Source: Streptomyces hundungensis
GTDB taxonomy: Bacteria > Actinomycetota > Actinomycetes > Streptomycetales > Streptomycetaceae
Direction of reading: 5' to 3'
Length of the DNA: 64,000 nucleotides
Assembly: GCF_003627815.1 (NCBI RefSeq)
Contig: NZ_CP032698.1
Coordinates: forward strand, 4,712,001-4,776,000
The notes beneath the pieces are model-generated. The model was given only the letters and a program-made list of their open reading frames with translations, did no database searches and had not been told where the DNA came from. Each line of letters opens with the position of its first letter. Position 1 is the first letter of the stretch. Shown here in pieces: positions 17,620 to 26,302 of this stretch. The position numbers and the translations under genes were made by a program.

Positions 17620-18513
17620 TCAGCGGGGAACGCCGGAGGCGCGGAGATGCGCCAAGATCTCTGCGAGCGACCTGTACGCAGAGACGGCCTGCTCTTCAGC
17701 AGCGAGTCGGACGACGTCGTGGATCGTGACGAGGTCGATGTCCTGGGTGCGTCGGCGATCAAGCCAGAGGAGCAGACGCCAGGCGAGTACCGGCCCGCAG
17801 AACGGCAAGCGGTCCGCGAGATCGACTGGAATGTGCGCCGGCGCTACGTCCTCGTACAGCAGGTCCCGTACGAGGTGGAAGACGACGTCGGTGTAGTCGA
17901 GAACCGCTGGGCCGCAGGCACTCGCCTCCCAGTCGACGACATGCAGGCGCCCTCCGTCGACGAGGAGGTGCTCGGGCTTCAGATCGCCATGTAGATGAAC
18001 GGTCGGGTGGGCGTCGATCGCTTGGAGGGCCTCCCGCAACGCAGCCCACCAGGGCATCCACCGGCAGCGGGCTGAGAACTGATCCAGCAGGAACTGGCTC
18101 GCGGAAACAGGGCTGTCAGTCCGCGCCGCCCAGCCGGGGCCAGGAATAGTGTCGGCAGTGGGCCGGTGAAGCATGCCGCTCACCGCCACGACGTGACCGA
18201 TGTAGTCCTCCGTCGCCTTGCGGGTGGCCACCGAGCACGGCGTCCCATGCACCGCCCGGAACACCGTCCAGGACCCGGCCTCGTCGCATCCCGTCGCAAG
18301 GACGGTCGGAACCGAGATGCCGCGCAGGGCAGCACGCTGGACCGTGGTGGCCTCCCGTCGGCGCCGGCCCTCGGGGTCGATGCCGACGTAGACCTTCAGT
18401 ACGGCGCTGCCGTCCGTGGCGAACCGCGTTCTGGAGTACGGCTTGCGGACTGCCACGCCGAACGGCCCCAGCCCTTGTCCGGCCCACGGCTCCGCCGTCT
18501 CCGCGCTGCGCAT
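17620..18513 (-). CDS. APH-fold small-molecule kinase (second copy)
   Basis: This protein of about 297 aa has the catalytic loop VHLHGDLKPEHLLVDGG and metal-site LHVVDWEASACGPAVLDYTD, a good HGDxxxxx/DxE kinase core. A lysine in the N-lobe is in GSAVLKVYVGIDPEG. It is the first gene of the leftward operon and diverges from the XRE regulator. The frame is open to 18678; I prefer ATG 18513 with GGAGG upstream. Two APH-like kinases and a phosphatase in one operon suggest phosphorylated pathway intermediates, or a resistance kinase. The substrate is unknown. Confidence 0.78.
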   Translation of the reverse strand: MRSAETAEPWAGQGLGPFGVAVRKPYSRTRFATDGSAVLKVYVGIDPEGRRRREATTVQRAALRGISVPTVLATGCDEAGSWTVFRAVHGTPCSVATRKATEDYIGHVVAVSGMLHRPTADTIPGPGWAARTDSPVSASQFLLDQFSARCRWMPWWAALREALQAIDAHPTVHLHGDLKPEHLLVDGGRLHVVDWEASACGPAVLDYTDVVFHLVRDLLYEDVAPAHIPVDLADRLPFCGPVLAWRLLLWLDRRRTQDIDLVTIHDVVRLAAEEQAVSAYRSLAEILAHLRASGVPR

Positions 18514-18695
18514 CCTCCACACACCTCCGTCCCGTTCGAGAAGCAGAACCGATCGCCAAAGTCCGTTGGAATGAAGGCAGTTACCTCCATCGCCCTGCGG
18601 CTTTCTCGGTCTGCTGCGACAGTAGGCGCGGCACCCCGCAGCACCCCGGAAAAACCTTCCGGGGTCGATTCCGGCCACGAGGTGATGCTCAGGAC
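18514..18695. promoter_or_regulatory. Divergent promoter region with inverted repeat
   Basis: This gap lies between the leftward kinase/SAM-synthetase/SerRS operon and the rightward XRE regulator. It contains a perfect inverted repeat, CCCCGGAA (18644-18651) and TTCCGGGG (18657-18664), around five bases. The position suggests an operator for the regulator at 18696. Confidence 0.55.
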
Positions 18696-19925
18696 ATGCG
18701 AGGGATGACAGAGAACCTGACCATCGGCGAACGCGTTGCCTGGTACCGGCGCCGACGCGGACTTTCCCAGGAAGTCCTGGCCGGCCTCGTCGGCCGCACC
18801 ACGGACTGGCTGAGCAAAGCGGAGAACAACCGGATCGAGCTCGACCGCCTCTCGGTGATCACTTCACTCGCCGAGGCTCTCGACGTCTCGCTCGGGGATC
18901 TCCTCGCCGAGCCGACGCTCCTGGAGTGGTCGAGTGACAGCGGCCGCCGCACGGTGCCCGCTCTGCGTGACGCGCTCATGGACTACAAGCAGCTCACGCC
19001 CCTGCTGGGGCTCCCACCCGACGACGAACCGCCGCCCCTGGCGGGCTTGCGGGGCGCAGTGAAGGAAGTCCTCGACGCCTACCAGGTGTCTCAGTACGGC
19101 TTCGCGACTCGACGGCTTCCCCTCGTCCTCGCCGACGCCCTCGCAGCCTCCCGCTTGTATTCAGGGCGTGACGGGGAGGAGGCCCATGCCGAACTCGCCT
19201 TGGCCTATCACGGTGCGGCCATGGTGCTGGGCAAGGTCGGGGAGTCGGAACTGGCGTGGATCGCCGCCGACCGCGGCTTGACGGCAGCGCAACGGAGCGG
19301 CAAGAGCACGGTGACAGGCTCGCTCTTCCGCGCGGTCACGCACTGCCTGATGGCCACTGGCCGCTTCACCGCGGCGATCCAGCTGGTGAACGACGCGGCG
19401 GCCGTCATGCAGCCCGGCCTGGGCACCGCGAACGACGAGTACCTCTCGGTCTACGGCACGCTCTTCCTCGCCGGCGCCATGGCCGCCGCCCGAGCGGAGG
19501 ACCGTGCAACCACCCAGACCTTCCTCCGCGAAGCGGATGAGGTCGCACAACGACTGGGTGCCGACGCGAACCACCTCTGGACGGCCTTCGGCCCGACCAA
19601 CGTGGCCACCCACTGCGTCGCCACCGCAGGAGAACTCGGCGACATCCAGATCGCCGCAGACCTCGGGCAGCGCATCGACACCAGCGGCCTGCCGGTGGAG
19701 CGGCGCGTGAGGCACAGCCTGGAAGTCGCCCGAGCCCTCAGCGCCTGGAACCGGACCGACGAGGCCCTGGCCACGCTGCTGGACGCCGAGCGAGCCGCAC
19801 CCGAGCAGGTACGCCACCACTACCTGAGCCGCGAACTGGTCATCGGGTGGATCCGCGGCACCAGAGGCCGCCCGTCCCAGCCAGTGGCCGACCTGGCTCG
19901 TCGGCTCGGCGTGGTCGGCGGTTAG
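18696..19925 (+). CDS. XRE-family regulator with TPR-like C-terminal domain
   Basis: This is a 409-aa protein. The N-terminal HTH (residues 11-65) includes IGERVAWYRRRRGLSQEVLA and LVGRTTDWLSKAENNRIELD. The large remainder is made of paired Ala-rich helices (AELALAYHGAAMVLGKVGES, LATLLDAERAAPEQV) like the TPR sensing domains of Streptomyces XRE regulators that control neighbouring operons. It is divergent from the kinase operon and 10 bases from the NUDIX gene, so it is very likely the local regulator. Confidence 0.85.
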   Translation: MRGMTENLTIGERVAWYRRRRGLSQEVLAGLVGRTTDWLSKAENNRIELDRLSVITSLAEALDVSLGDLLAEPTLLEWSSDSGRRTVPALRDALMDYKQLTPLLGLPPDDEPPPLAGLRGAVKEVLDAYQVSQYGFATRRLPLVLADALAASRLYSGRDGEEAHAELALAYHGAAMVLGKVGESELAWIAADRGLTAAQRSGKSTVTGSLFRAVTHCLMATGRFTAAIQLVNDAAAVMQPGLGTANDEYLSVYGTLFLAGAMAAARAEDRATTQTFLREADEVAQRLGADANHLWTAFGPTNVATHCVATAGELGDIQIAADLGQRIDTSGLPVERRVRHSLEVARALSAWNRTDEALATLLDAERAAPEQVRHHYLSRELVIGWIRGTRGRPSQPVADLARRLGVVGG

Positions 19926-19935
19926 AGTCCGTTCC

Positions 19936-20418
19936 GTGACCGAGAACGAGCACGAAGCGAAGATGGCCCACCCGCGGATGGCCGCCGGCGCGCTCTTCTT
20001 CGACAACGCCGACCGGGTTCTGCTCGTCGAACCCTCGTACAAGGATTACCGCGACATCCCCGGCGGCTACGTCGAGACCGGCGAGTCTCCACTGCAAGCC
20101 TGCGTGCGCGAAGTCCATGAGGAGCTGGGCATCAAGCCCGCCATCGGGCGGCTGCTCGTCGTGGACTGGGCGCCGAATCCGGGGGAGGGAGACAAGGTCC
20201 TTTATCTCTTCGACGGAGGCCGTCTCACCGAGGATGAGTGCGGGCATATCGAGCTTCAAGCCGACGAGCTCCGTGGATACGCCTTCCACGACGCCAGGGA
20301 GCTGTCGGGGCTCACCATCCCCCGCCTTGCACGCCGCATCACCGCAGGCGTCGAGGCCCGCGTCAACGGCGTAACTGCTTACCTGGAGCATGGAACGGCG
20401 CCGGAGGCGACTTCGTGA
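19936..20418 (+). CDS. NUDIX hydrolase
   Basis: This 160-aa protein carries a complete Nudix box, starting at GGYVETGESPLQACVREVHE and ending with ELGI, within a normal-length fold. Such enzymes cleave nucleoside diphosphates linked to another moiety. The GTG start at 19936 follows the XRE gene closely, so the two are co-transcribed. Its place beside a SAM-synthetase/synthetase operon suggests cleaning up or processing a nucleotide-linked compound. The substrate is unknown. Confidence 0.88.
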   Translation: MTENEHEAKMAHPRMAAGALFFDNADRVLLVEPSYKDYRDIPGGYVETGESPLQACVREVHEELGIKPAIGRLLVVDWAPNPGEGDKVLYLFDGGRLTEDECGHIELQADELRGYAFHDARELSGLTIPRLARRITAGVEARVNGVTAYLEHGTAPEATS

Positions 20419-20934
20419 TCGGTGAACACCGACCTGGTTTGGCGAAGAATGACCGCCAGCCCTGCTCGGCGACACCTATCTCGATCCTGAATTAGGCGAG
20501 GACCGGCCACAGGGACTTCGCCGTTCGCTACCGGTGCCTCGACTGAGGCTGCCGCTGTTGAGGTCCTGCACGAGGCAGAGGTGGTGACTCGTTGCCGATC
20601 TGCTCCCTGCTCTTCGGGGGATACGTACGCGACTCGAACGTGTCTTCATCGGCGTTGCGTCGTTTGTCAGGGCAGCGGACAGCGGTGTCGCATTGCACCT
20701 GCCCATATCGCACGCGAGGGCAGTGGATTCCACTATGATCGATCGTCTTGGGGCACAGAACTACGGTTCGAAGCTGCAGGTCGGAGGCTCCGTGGAAGCG
20801 GTGGCTGCGTCGGGGGAACATCAGCCGTCAGCTCTGCGGATCCGGTTGGGGGACCTGCCGAAAACCTTGCTTCTACCAGTGCGTCTGTGGTCTCCTGGTG
20901 CTCGTTCATGTCATGAGTCACGGAGGGTTGTGCT
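20419..20934. other. Intergenic 516 bp upstream of the methyltransferase gene
   Basis: I find no convincing gene. Short frames such as 20693-20938 lack good codon bias and recognisable content. There is a short palindrome AGTGGA-T-TCCACT at 20722-20734 close to GATCGATC, possibly a binding site for control of the downstream methyltransferase. The stretch marks the border between the biosynthetic-like operon and the defence island. Confidence 0.5.
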
Positions 20935-22869
20935 GTGAGTAAGGGGCACTACGGAGTACCTCTTGAACGCAGTGACTGTCTGGAGTTGCCACTTCACCCT
21001 CACAGCTGCACTCCTGAGTCCTTCCAGGACTGGCTGGAAAACATCGGCAAGGGCAGGCGCTTGGCCGTCGACCTCTTCTCTGGTGCCGGTGGGCTGAGCG
21101 CGGGCGTCGAGCGGGCTGGGTGGACCACCGCCGCAGCAGTGGACACCGACGAGCGTGCACTCGAGACCCACAGAGCGAACTTCCCCGGCCTGGGCCTGCA
21201 GATGGATCTTGGTGATCCCAAGGAGCGGGACAGGCTGGAGGCAATCCTCGGGCCTGCAGAGATTGATCTCGTCGCGGGTGGGCCTCCGTGTCAGCCCTTC
21301 AGCAGGGCAGGGCGCAACAAGATCCGCCACCTCGTGAAGAAGCACGGGCGTGATCCGGAGGACCGCCGGAAAGAGCTGTGGAGCGCCTATCTGGACATGG
21401 TCAAGCGGATCAGGCCGCGGGTGGTTCTCATGGAGAACGTTCCTGACATGGGGCTGCACGACGACTTCTTCGTGATCCGGACGATCGAGGAGGAGCTCGA
21501 GGAACTCGGCTACGCGACGCAGGTGCGACTCGTCGACGCGTGGAACTACGGTGTCCCGCAGCACCGGAAGCGCCTGATCCTCCTCGCTAGGAGGGACGTC
21601 GACGACTTCACCTGGCGTGAGCCCGCTCCGCGGCGCACCACGCTGCGTGACGCGATCGGCGACCTCCCGGAGCTGAAGGTCGTCGCCACCGAGCGAGTCG
21701 GCGAGCGGAAGATCGACTACCGCAAGCCGCGCAAGATCTCGGATTTCGCGGAGGAGATGCGCAAGGGCGCGACCCGCGGCGTGATCTGGGATCACATGAC
21801 CCGAAGGGTCCGCGCAGACGACCACCGGATTTTCCAGGTCATGGACTCCACCACCAAGTACTCCCAGCTACAGGAGAAGCTGGACGGGGAAGAGAGGAAG
21901 TACCAGCGGTACAGCCCGGACAAGTACACGGACAAGTACAAGAAGCTGGCCTGGGACGAACTCAGCCGTACGATCACGGCGCACATCGCCAAGGACGGCT
22001 ACTGGTACATCCACCCCGAGCAGCTGCGGACCTTGACTGTGCGTGAGGCTGCACGCGTACAGACCTTCCCGGACCGGTTCCGTTTCGCCGGCACCCGAAG
22101 TGACGCCTTCCGGCAGATCGGTAATGCCGTGCCCCCGCTGCTGGGCGAGGCTGCAGCCGAGGTACTCAAGCCCGTTGACGGATCCGACGCCACGTCCGGA
22201 CTCCAGCCCCGCTGGCGGGAGGTCCGGAACGCGCTCACCGACTGGGCGGAACGGCGACGCGCCGGAAGCGACTGGTACCAGCTTCCGAGCGAAGAGCCCG
22301 TGCCACTCCATGCTGCTGTCGTGGCCATACTGTCCGGTGCCAAGGTCAGGCCGGACGCCATGGCGGAGATCATGGACATCGTCAGGAAGTCGAGGACGCT
22401 GACGTCGACGCTGTTCAAGAAGCTGGTCGACGCGGCACCCACGAAGCCAGCTCGCGCGCGAGTGGACCGTCTCACGCCACTGGTCGACAAGCCGAACGCC
22501 TGGAGAGTGGATCAGCGACTCAAGATTCCGGCCAAGCTGTCCATGAAGCCAGCCGAAGAGGCTCTCTACAAGCTGCTGATCGGCGAGGACCTCATGCTGG
22601 TTGGCACGGGGAACCTTCGGGTGGCTGCGAGGGTCAACGGTGTCGACGAGGACCACGCGAACCGGCTCAGCGACGGGCGCGTCAATCTGGTGAAGCTCGT
22701 GGGCGCGGGGAACGACGCACCGCTCCGCATGGCGGCGGTCCGTCTCATTGGTGCGGACCTGTGCCGGGACACGCAACCTGTCTGCTCGGACTGCCCACTC
22801 GTCGCTCACTGTGCTCGCCGTGGGGAGCTGTCCGACGACCTGCTGACTCTGGCTGTCACAGGGGAATGA
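20935..22869 (+). CDS. Cytosine-5 DNA methyltransferase fused to endonuclease-III-like FeS domain
   Basis: This is a 644-aa protein. Residues 40-410 form a C5 methyltransferase: motif I DLFSGAGG (46-53), motif IV GGPPCQPFS (115-123, catalytic Cys119), motif VI ENV (167-169), motif VIII QHRKRLILLA, and IX/X including RQIGNAVPPLLGEAAAEVL. A further 230 residues look like an HhH-GPD/endonuclease III domain. They end in the exact cluster ligand pattern C-x6-C-x2-C-x5-C at 610, 617, 620 and 626. The region aligning with the catalytic VDT of endonuclease III reads VGT (556-558), so the usual Asp is lost. It is convergent with the Vsr/hypothetical pair, five bases apart. Confidence 0.9.
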   Translation: MSKGHYGVPLERSDCLELPLHPHSCTPESFQDWLENIGKGRRLAVDLFSGAGGLSAGVERAGWTTAAAVDTDERALETHRANFPGLGLQMDLGDPKERDRLEAILGPAEIDLVAGGPPCQPFSRAGRNKIRHLVKKHGRDPEDRRKELWSAYLDMVKRIRPRVVLMENVPDMGLHDDFFVIRTIEEELEELGYATQVRLVDAWNYGVPQHRKRLILLARRDVDDFTWREPAPRRTTLRDAIGDLPELKVVATERVGERKIDYRKPRKISDFAEEMRKGATRGVIWDHMTRRVRADDHRIFQVMDSTTKYSQLQEKLDGEERKYQRYSPDKYTDKYKKLAWDELSRTITAHIAKDGYWYIHPEQLRTLTVREAARVQTFPDRFRFAGTRSDAFRQIGNAVPPLLGEAAAEVLKPVDGSDATSGLQPRWREVRNALTDWAERRRAGSDWYQLPSEEPVPLHAAVVAILSGAKVRPDAMAEIMDIVRKSRTLTSTLFKKLVDAAPTKPARARVDRLTPLVDKPNAWRVDQRLKIPAKLSMKPAEEALYKLLIGEDLMLVGTGNLRVAARVNGVDEDHANRLSDGRVNLVKLVGAGNDAPLRMAAVRLIGADLCRDTQPVCSDCPLVAHCARRGELSDDLLTLAVTGE

Positions 22870-22874
22870 ACCCC

Positions 22875-23504
22875 TCAGTAGTCGTCGGCCCGTTCGAGTT
22901 CCTCGGCGAGTCCTTCGACCCATGCCGGGGCTGGCAGAGCGTCGAAAGCCTCTCGATGCTCGACGATCGCCCGACCCAGGGCATGGAGATCGGTCACTGA
23001 TCGGCCGTACAGGTACCAGCGCCCTCCACGCTGGTCGACACCACAGCCCGCGAGTTTCGCGAGTTCGATGATCAATGCGCCGCGCTCCGGGTCAGGGGCG
23101 ACCCCCACCAACGGGTGGTCGGCGTGATGGCGGTGGTCGATCCCGCCAGAGCATGAATAGAAGGTGGCTGTCCGGGCTGCGCTGAGAGCGAGACTGAGGC
23201 CGGCGACTCCGACGTCGTTGCCCTGAAGGACGCACATGAGGTCGAAGTACCCCAGGTCGTCAGTCTCCCGGGTCTCGTCGAGGAACTCCTCGACGCCGTC
23301 AAGCGCGTCCGATGAGGCCGCCCTCTCGAGGACCTCAGCTTCTCTCTCGAGACACTCCTCTGCTTCTGCCCAGCTGGGCAGGCCGAGGCAGTGGTATTCG
23401 TGATGCTCGGTGAAACCGTTGGCCACCTCCTCGGCCGTCAAGTCACCGCTCAGACCGGCCAGTTGATAATTGTGGCCGATCGCTATCTCGAACTCGGGAA
23501 TCAT
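22875..23504 (-). CDS. Hypothetical protein of the defence island, 209 aa
   Basis: This is an acidic, soluble protein with Glu-rich helices (EEFLDETRETDDLGYFDLMC), a Cys/His segment (ATFYSCSGGIDHRHHADHPL) and a C-terminal acidic helix. Its ATG overlaps the Vsr stop (ATGA), so it is co-translated with vsr. There is no signal peptide or membrane segment. I do not recognise a family. Its conserved-looking coupling to Vsr makes it a candidate accessory or immunity component of the restriction-like system. Confidence 0.7.
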   Translation of the reverse strand: MIPEFEIAIGHNYQLAGLSGDLTAEEVANGFTEHHEYHCLGLPSWAEAEECLEREAEVLERAASSDALDGVEEFLDETRETDDLGYFDLMCVLQGNDVGVAGLSLALSAARTATFYSCSGGIDHRHHADHPLVGVAPDPERGALIIELAKLAGCGVDQRGGRWYLYGRSVTDLHALGRAIVEHREAFDALPAPAWVEGLAEELERADDY

Positions 23505-24076
23505 GTGCCAATGATGACGGACAGCGTGTCATTGGGGGAGAGCCGCCGGGATTCTCGCCCATCCTCGAGAGTCGGAATTCGGGCACGGGTCCGCGTACTT
23601 TGATTCGCAGCGCTACGCGAGCGGACGCTGCCGCCCTGTTCACGAACCACGGTCGCCACTCGCTGAGCGGCGCCCGCGGTGTCATGGCGAATCTCGCATT
23701 CCCAGATCCGCACCACGGTCCAACCGGCTTCCGTGGCCTCCATGGTGTTGCGTTGGTCCCGCTTTCTGTTCGCTGCGATCTTCTCCTGCCAGAGAAGGGC
23801 GTTGCGGCCCTTGAACTCGGCGGGGCAGTGCTCCGGGCAGCCGTGCCAGAAACAGCCGTCGACGAAGACGGCGATTCGGTACCGAGGGAGCACGAAGTCG
23901 GCGGTGCAGCGCCGCGCGACCCGTCGCTGGAGGCGGAACCTCAGGCCCAGCCGGTGCACGGCCTTCCTGAGGGTCACTTCGGGCTTCGTGTCCCTCGTGC
24001 GTCGACCGCGAAGGTGTTCGCTCTTCGTGGTGGGGACCCACTGTCCCGCCGACGGCCGTCCACTCGCTCCCGTCAC
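23501..24076 (-). CDS. vsr: Vsr-type very short patch endonuclease
   Basis: This 191-aa protein has the Vsr core: RDTKPEVTLRKAVHRLGLRF, CTADFVLPRYRIAVFVDGCF, WHGCPEHC and WECEIRH. The Cys/His residues bind zinc and the Asp of FVDG is the metal-binding catalytic residue in E. coli Vsr. Vsr nicks 5' of T in T:G mismatches made by deamination of 5-methylcytosine, fitting its partner the C5 methyltransferase. In Z1/MORC-type systems Vsr-like nucleases are also proposed as restriction effectors. The C-terminal 35 residues are Ser/Arg-rich and variable. Confidence 0.9.
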   Translation of the reverse strand: MTGASGRPSAGQWVPTTKSEHLRGRRTRDTKPEVTLRKAVHRLGLRFRLQRRVARRCTADFVLPRYRIAVFVDGCFWHGCPEHCPAEFKGRNALLWQEKIAANRKRDQRNTMEATEAGWTVVRIWECEIRHDTAGAAQRVATVVREQGGSVRSRSAANQSTRTRARIPTLEDGRESRRLSPNDTLSVIIGT

Positions 24077-24292
24077 GATCTCAGCCCCAGCCTGTTGACG
24101 TTCTCCTGGGAGGAGAGCGCCGCACTCTCCTCGTGCTCCGTGAAGCCGCTGGAGTCAGCTATCCCACGACGGTCGCATCGTGCTGAGTCACACCCCGAGG
24201 AAACGGTCAGGGACTGGGCCGAGAAGAGGATGCTGTGAACCGCGGTGTGCAGGGTCCGGGGCCGGGTTGTCCTCATCGCCCGAACTCGGCTT

Positions 24293-26302
24293 CTAAGGGG
24301 CGGGGTTGAACCCCAGACGTAGTGCTTCGTTGCGGGCGTGCAGCGCCTGGACGGCCTGGACCTCTGGGACCTCCTGTTCCAGTTCGAGCCTCCTGCCGAC
24401 GAACTGCGTCAGCTGCCGCTGCCACGGTTCGAGGGCGCGTGTCTCCTTGGCCCAGCGTTCGATCGCGTACCACTCGTCGGCGGGGATCAGCGCTGTCTCC
24501 TCGGCGGCTCCGGACTCGGTTCCGATACCACCGGAGAGTGCGGCCTCGTCCAACGGATTGTCGAGCAGTTCGGTGGACAGAGCGCGCGGCATCGTCCAGG
24601 GGACTGTGGACACCGCGTCCCAGCAGGCCACCTTCTTGGCCCATTCCCCGACGTGATTGCCTTCCAGCGGTGTGGTCACGGCCCTCATGACTCGTGGGCA
24701 AAGGTCGTGGATAGCGGATTCCAGGACCGGCGTCACGGACTGGTCCCGCCAGATCCGGTCGAGGTCGATCCGACGGTCCGTGGCCAGGGAGAGACGCGCC
24801 ACGGTGTAGGTGGTGATCATGCTCTTGTGGCTGCCTGCGCCGTGGATGGCGGCAATGCGGTCAACGGTCTTGAACAGGATCGCCATGGCGATCACCCGCT
24901 GGCAGTACTGGAGGTCCACCCGAGGCGGAGCCTCCTCGATGCGCAGCATGAACTCGACGAAGTTCTTCTGGGCGCCTCGGCTGACCAGGTAAGGGAGCCG
25001 GTGCCAGGAGTGGACGAACTTGGCCAGGTCCGCCTTCGTGAATTTCTTCTTCGTCGGATTGAGTTTCTTGAACTGCCGCTGCCTTGCGGGCGTCCGGGCT
25101 TTGGCCAGCTCGTCCGTGTACTGGCCGCGAGCGCGTTCGTAGAACCAGTGAGTCTCCTGGCCGCTGCCGTCCGCAGCGGGGGCCCACAGAGAGCGGGTGA
25201 TCCGCTGGATCTCCACGTGGTAGTCGTGGTTGGAACTGAAGTCGACCTGGGTCACCCGGTTTTGCGTGTTGGAGTACTCCGAGATCTTCGGAACGATCTC
25301 GGCGAGCCGGTCGGGCGCCACCTCCGTCAGCTTCATCTGCACCCGCGCGTCGGACAGGTCTGCCTTGTCACGGGTGAGCGCGTAGTGGAGCGAGGCGGTC
25401 GTCTGCCCCCCGTTCACGATCTGCAGGCCGTGGATCCCGGAGATGTGGGTGGGCTCGCCGTCCGGGCCCTTCACGAAGTCGACCTGCGATGCCGTCGCGG
25501 TGATCCCGTTGTTGTAGGCCAGGAAACGGCCCGGCGCGTGCAGCAGGGTCTCCCGAATTCCACGGTTGACCGAGCCGCGGGTCTGGAGGAAGGAACGGAC
25601 GTTCAGTTCCAGGAGTCGCGTGCCGTACTCGGCGTACAGCTCAGCGAGCATCTGCCCGGGTATCACCGCCAAGGCGACGGAGTGGTCCTCCTCCGAGGAA
25701 GGCGCGGCGACGCAGGGGAGCGGCGGGGAGAAGGGCACCACGATGGGCTCGCCGAGCGAACCCGATGTCGCGTGACGGTGCAGGCGGGCCAAATCCCACA
25801 CCTCGTGGGTCACCGGCAGGCCGTCGAGGTCGGATGCCGGTACCTCGGTGAAGGTGCCGATGCGGTTGCTGAGCAGGAAGAGCCTGATCCGCTGCACCTC
25901 AGTGAGGGCCTTCTCGACTGCCGCGCACATGTCGTACACGTCGAAGGACTCGTCGATGTGCTGCTGCAACCCGTCACGGCAGCGGGCAGCGAAGGTCAGG
26001 AGCCGTCTGAAGAACGTCTCGGTCTGTGCCTTGCTGAGCTTGGTCCCCAGCGGCGCCAGATGGAAGTCCGTGACGAACAGGTCCAGGGACTCGCCCGACT
26101 CCCCGATCCCGTAGCCGTGGACCTCGTGCCCGTGCGCCTTGTGATAGGCGGTGAAGGTGTTGGAGACGATGCCGGCCTGTTCGAGGTCTTCGAAGACCCG
26201 CCTGGTGAACGCCTCCGGGGTGGTCGTCCCCTCGGCGTCGGCCGTCGCCTGGACGTCGGCGACCAAGCCACGGGAGAACTCGTCCAGGTCCGACTCAGCC
26301 AT
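24293..26302 (-). CDS. AIPR-family abortive-infection protein
   Basis: This 669-aa protein matches the AIPR (abortive infection phage resistance) family. The core GRFLAYNNGITATASQVDF, HGLQIVNGGQTTASLHYAL and SEYSNTQNRVTQVDFSSNHD is diagnostic. The N-terminal part may contain a nuclease-like fold. Members occur in phage-resistance loci and restriction islands. The start ATG 26302 overlaps the upstream PD-(D/E)XK gene by eight bases, so it is in the Z1 operon, and it is the last gene before a 216-bp gap. A role in the defence response is inferred from family and context. Confidence 0.88.
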   Translation of the reverse strand: MAESDLDEFSRGLVADVQATADAEGTTTPEAFTRRVFEDLEQAGIVSNTFTAYHKAHGHEVHGYGIGESGESLDLFVTDFHLAPLGTKLSKAQTETFFRRLLTFAARCRDGLQQHIDESFDVYDMCAAVEKALTEVQRIRLFLLSNRIGTFTEVPASDLDGLPVTHEVWDLARLHRHATSGSLGEPIVVPFSPPLPCVAAPSSEEDHSVALAVIPGQMLAELYAEYGTRLLELNVRSFLQTRGSVNRGIRETLLHAPGRFLAYNNGITATASQVDFVKGPDGEPTHISGIHGLQIVNGGQTTASLHYALTRDKADLSDARVQMKLTEVAPDRLAEIVPKISEYSNTQNRVTQVDFSSNHDYHVEIQRITRSLWAPAADGSGQETHWFYERARGQYTDELAKARTPARQRQFKKLNPTKKKFTKADLAKFVHSWHRLPYLVSRGAQKNFVEFMLRIEEAPPRVDLQYCQRVIAMAILFKTVDRIAAIHGAGSHKSMITTYTVARLSLATDRRIDLDRIWRDQSVTPVLESAIHDLCPRVMRAVTTPLEGNHVGEWAKKVACWDAVSTVPWTMPRALSTELLDNPLDEAALSGGIGTESGAAEETALIPADEWYAIERWAKETRALEPWQRQLTQFVGRRLELEQEVPEVQAVQALHARNEALRLGFNPAP

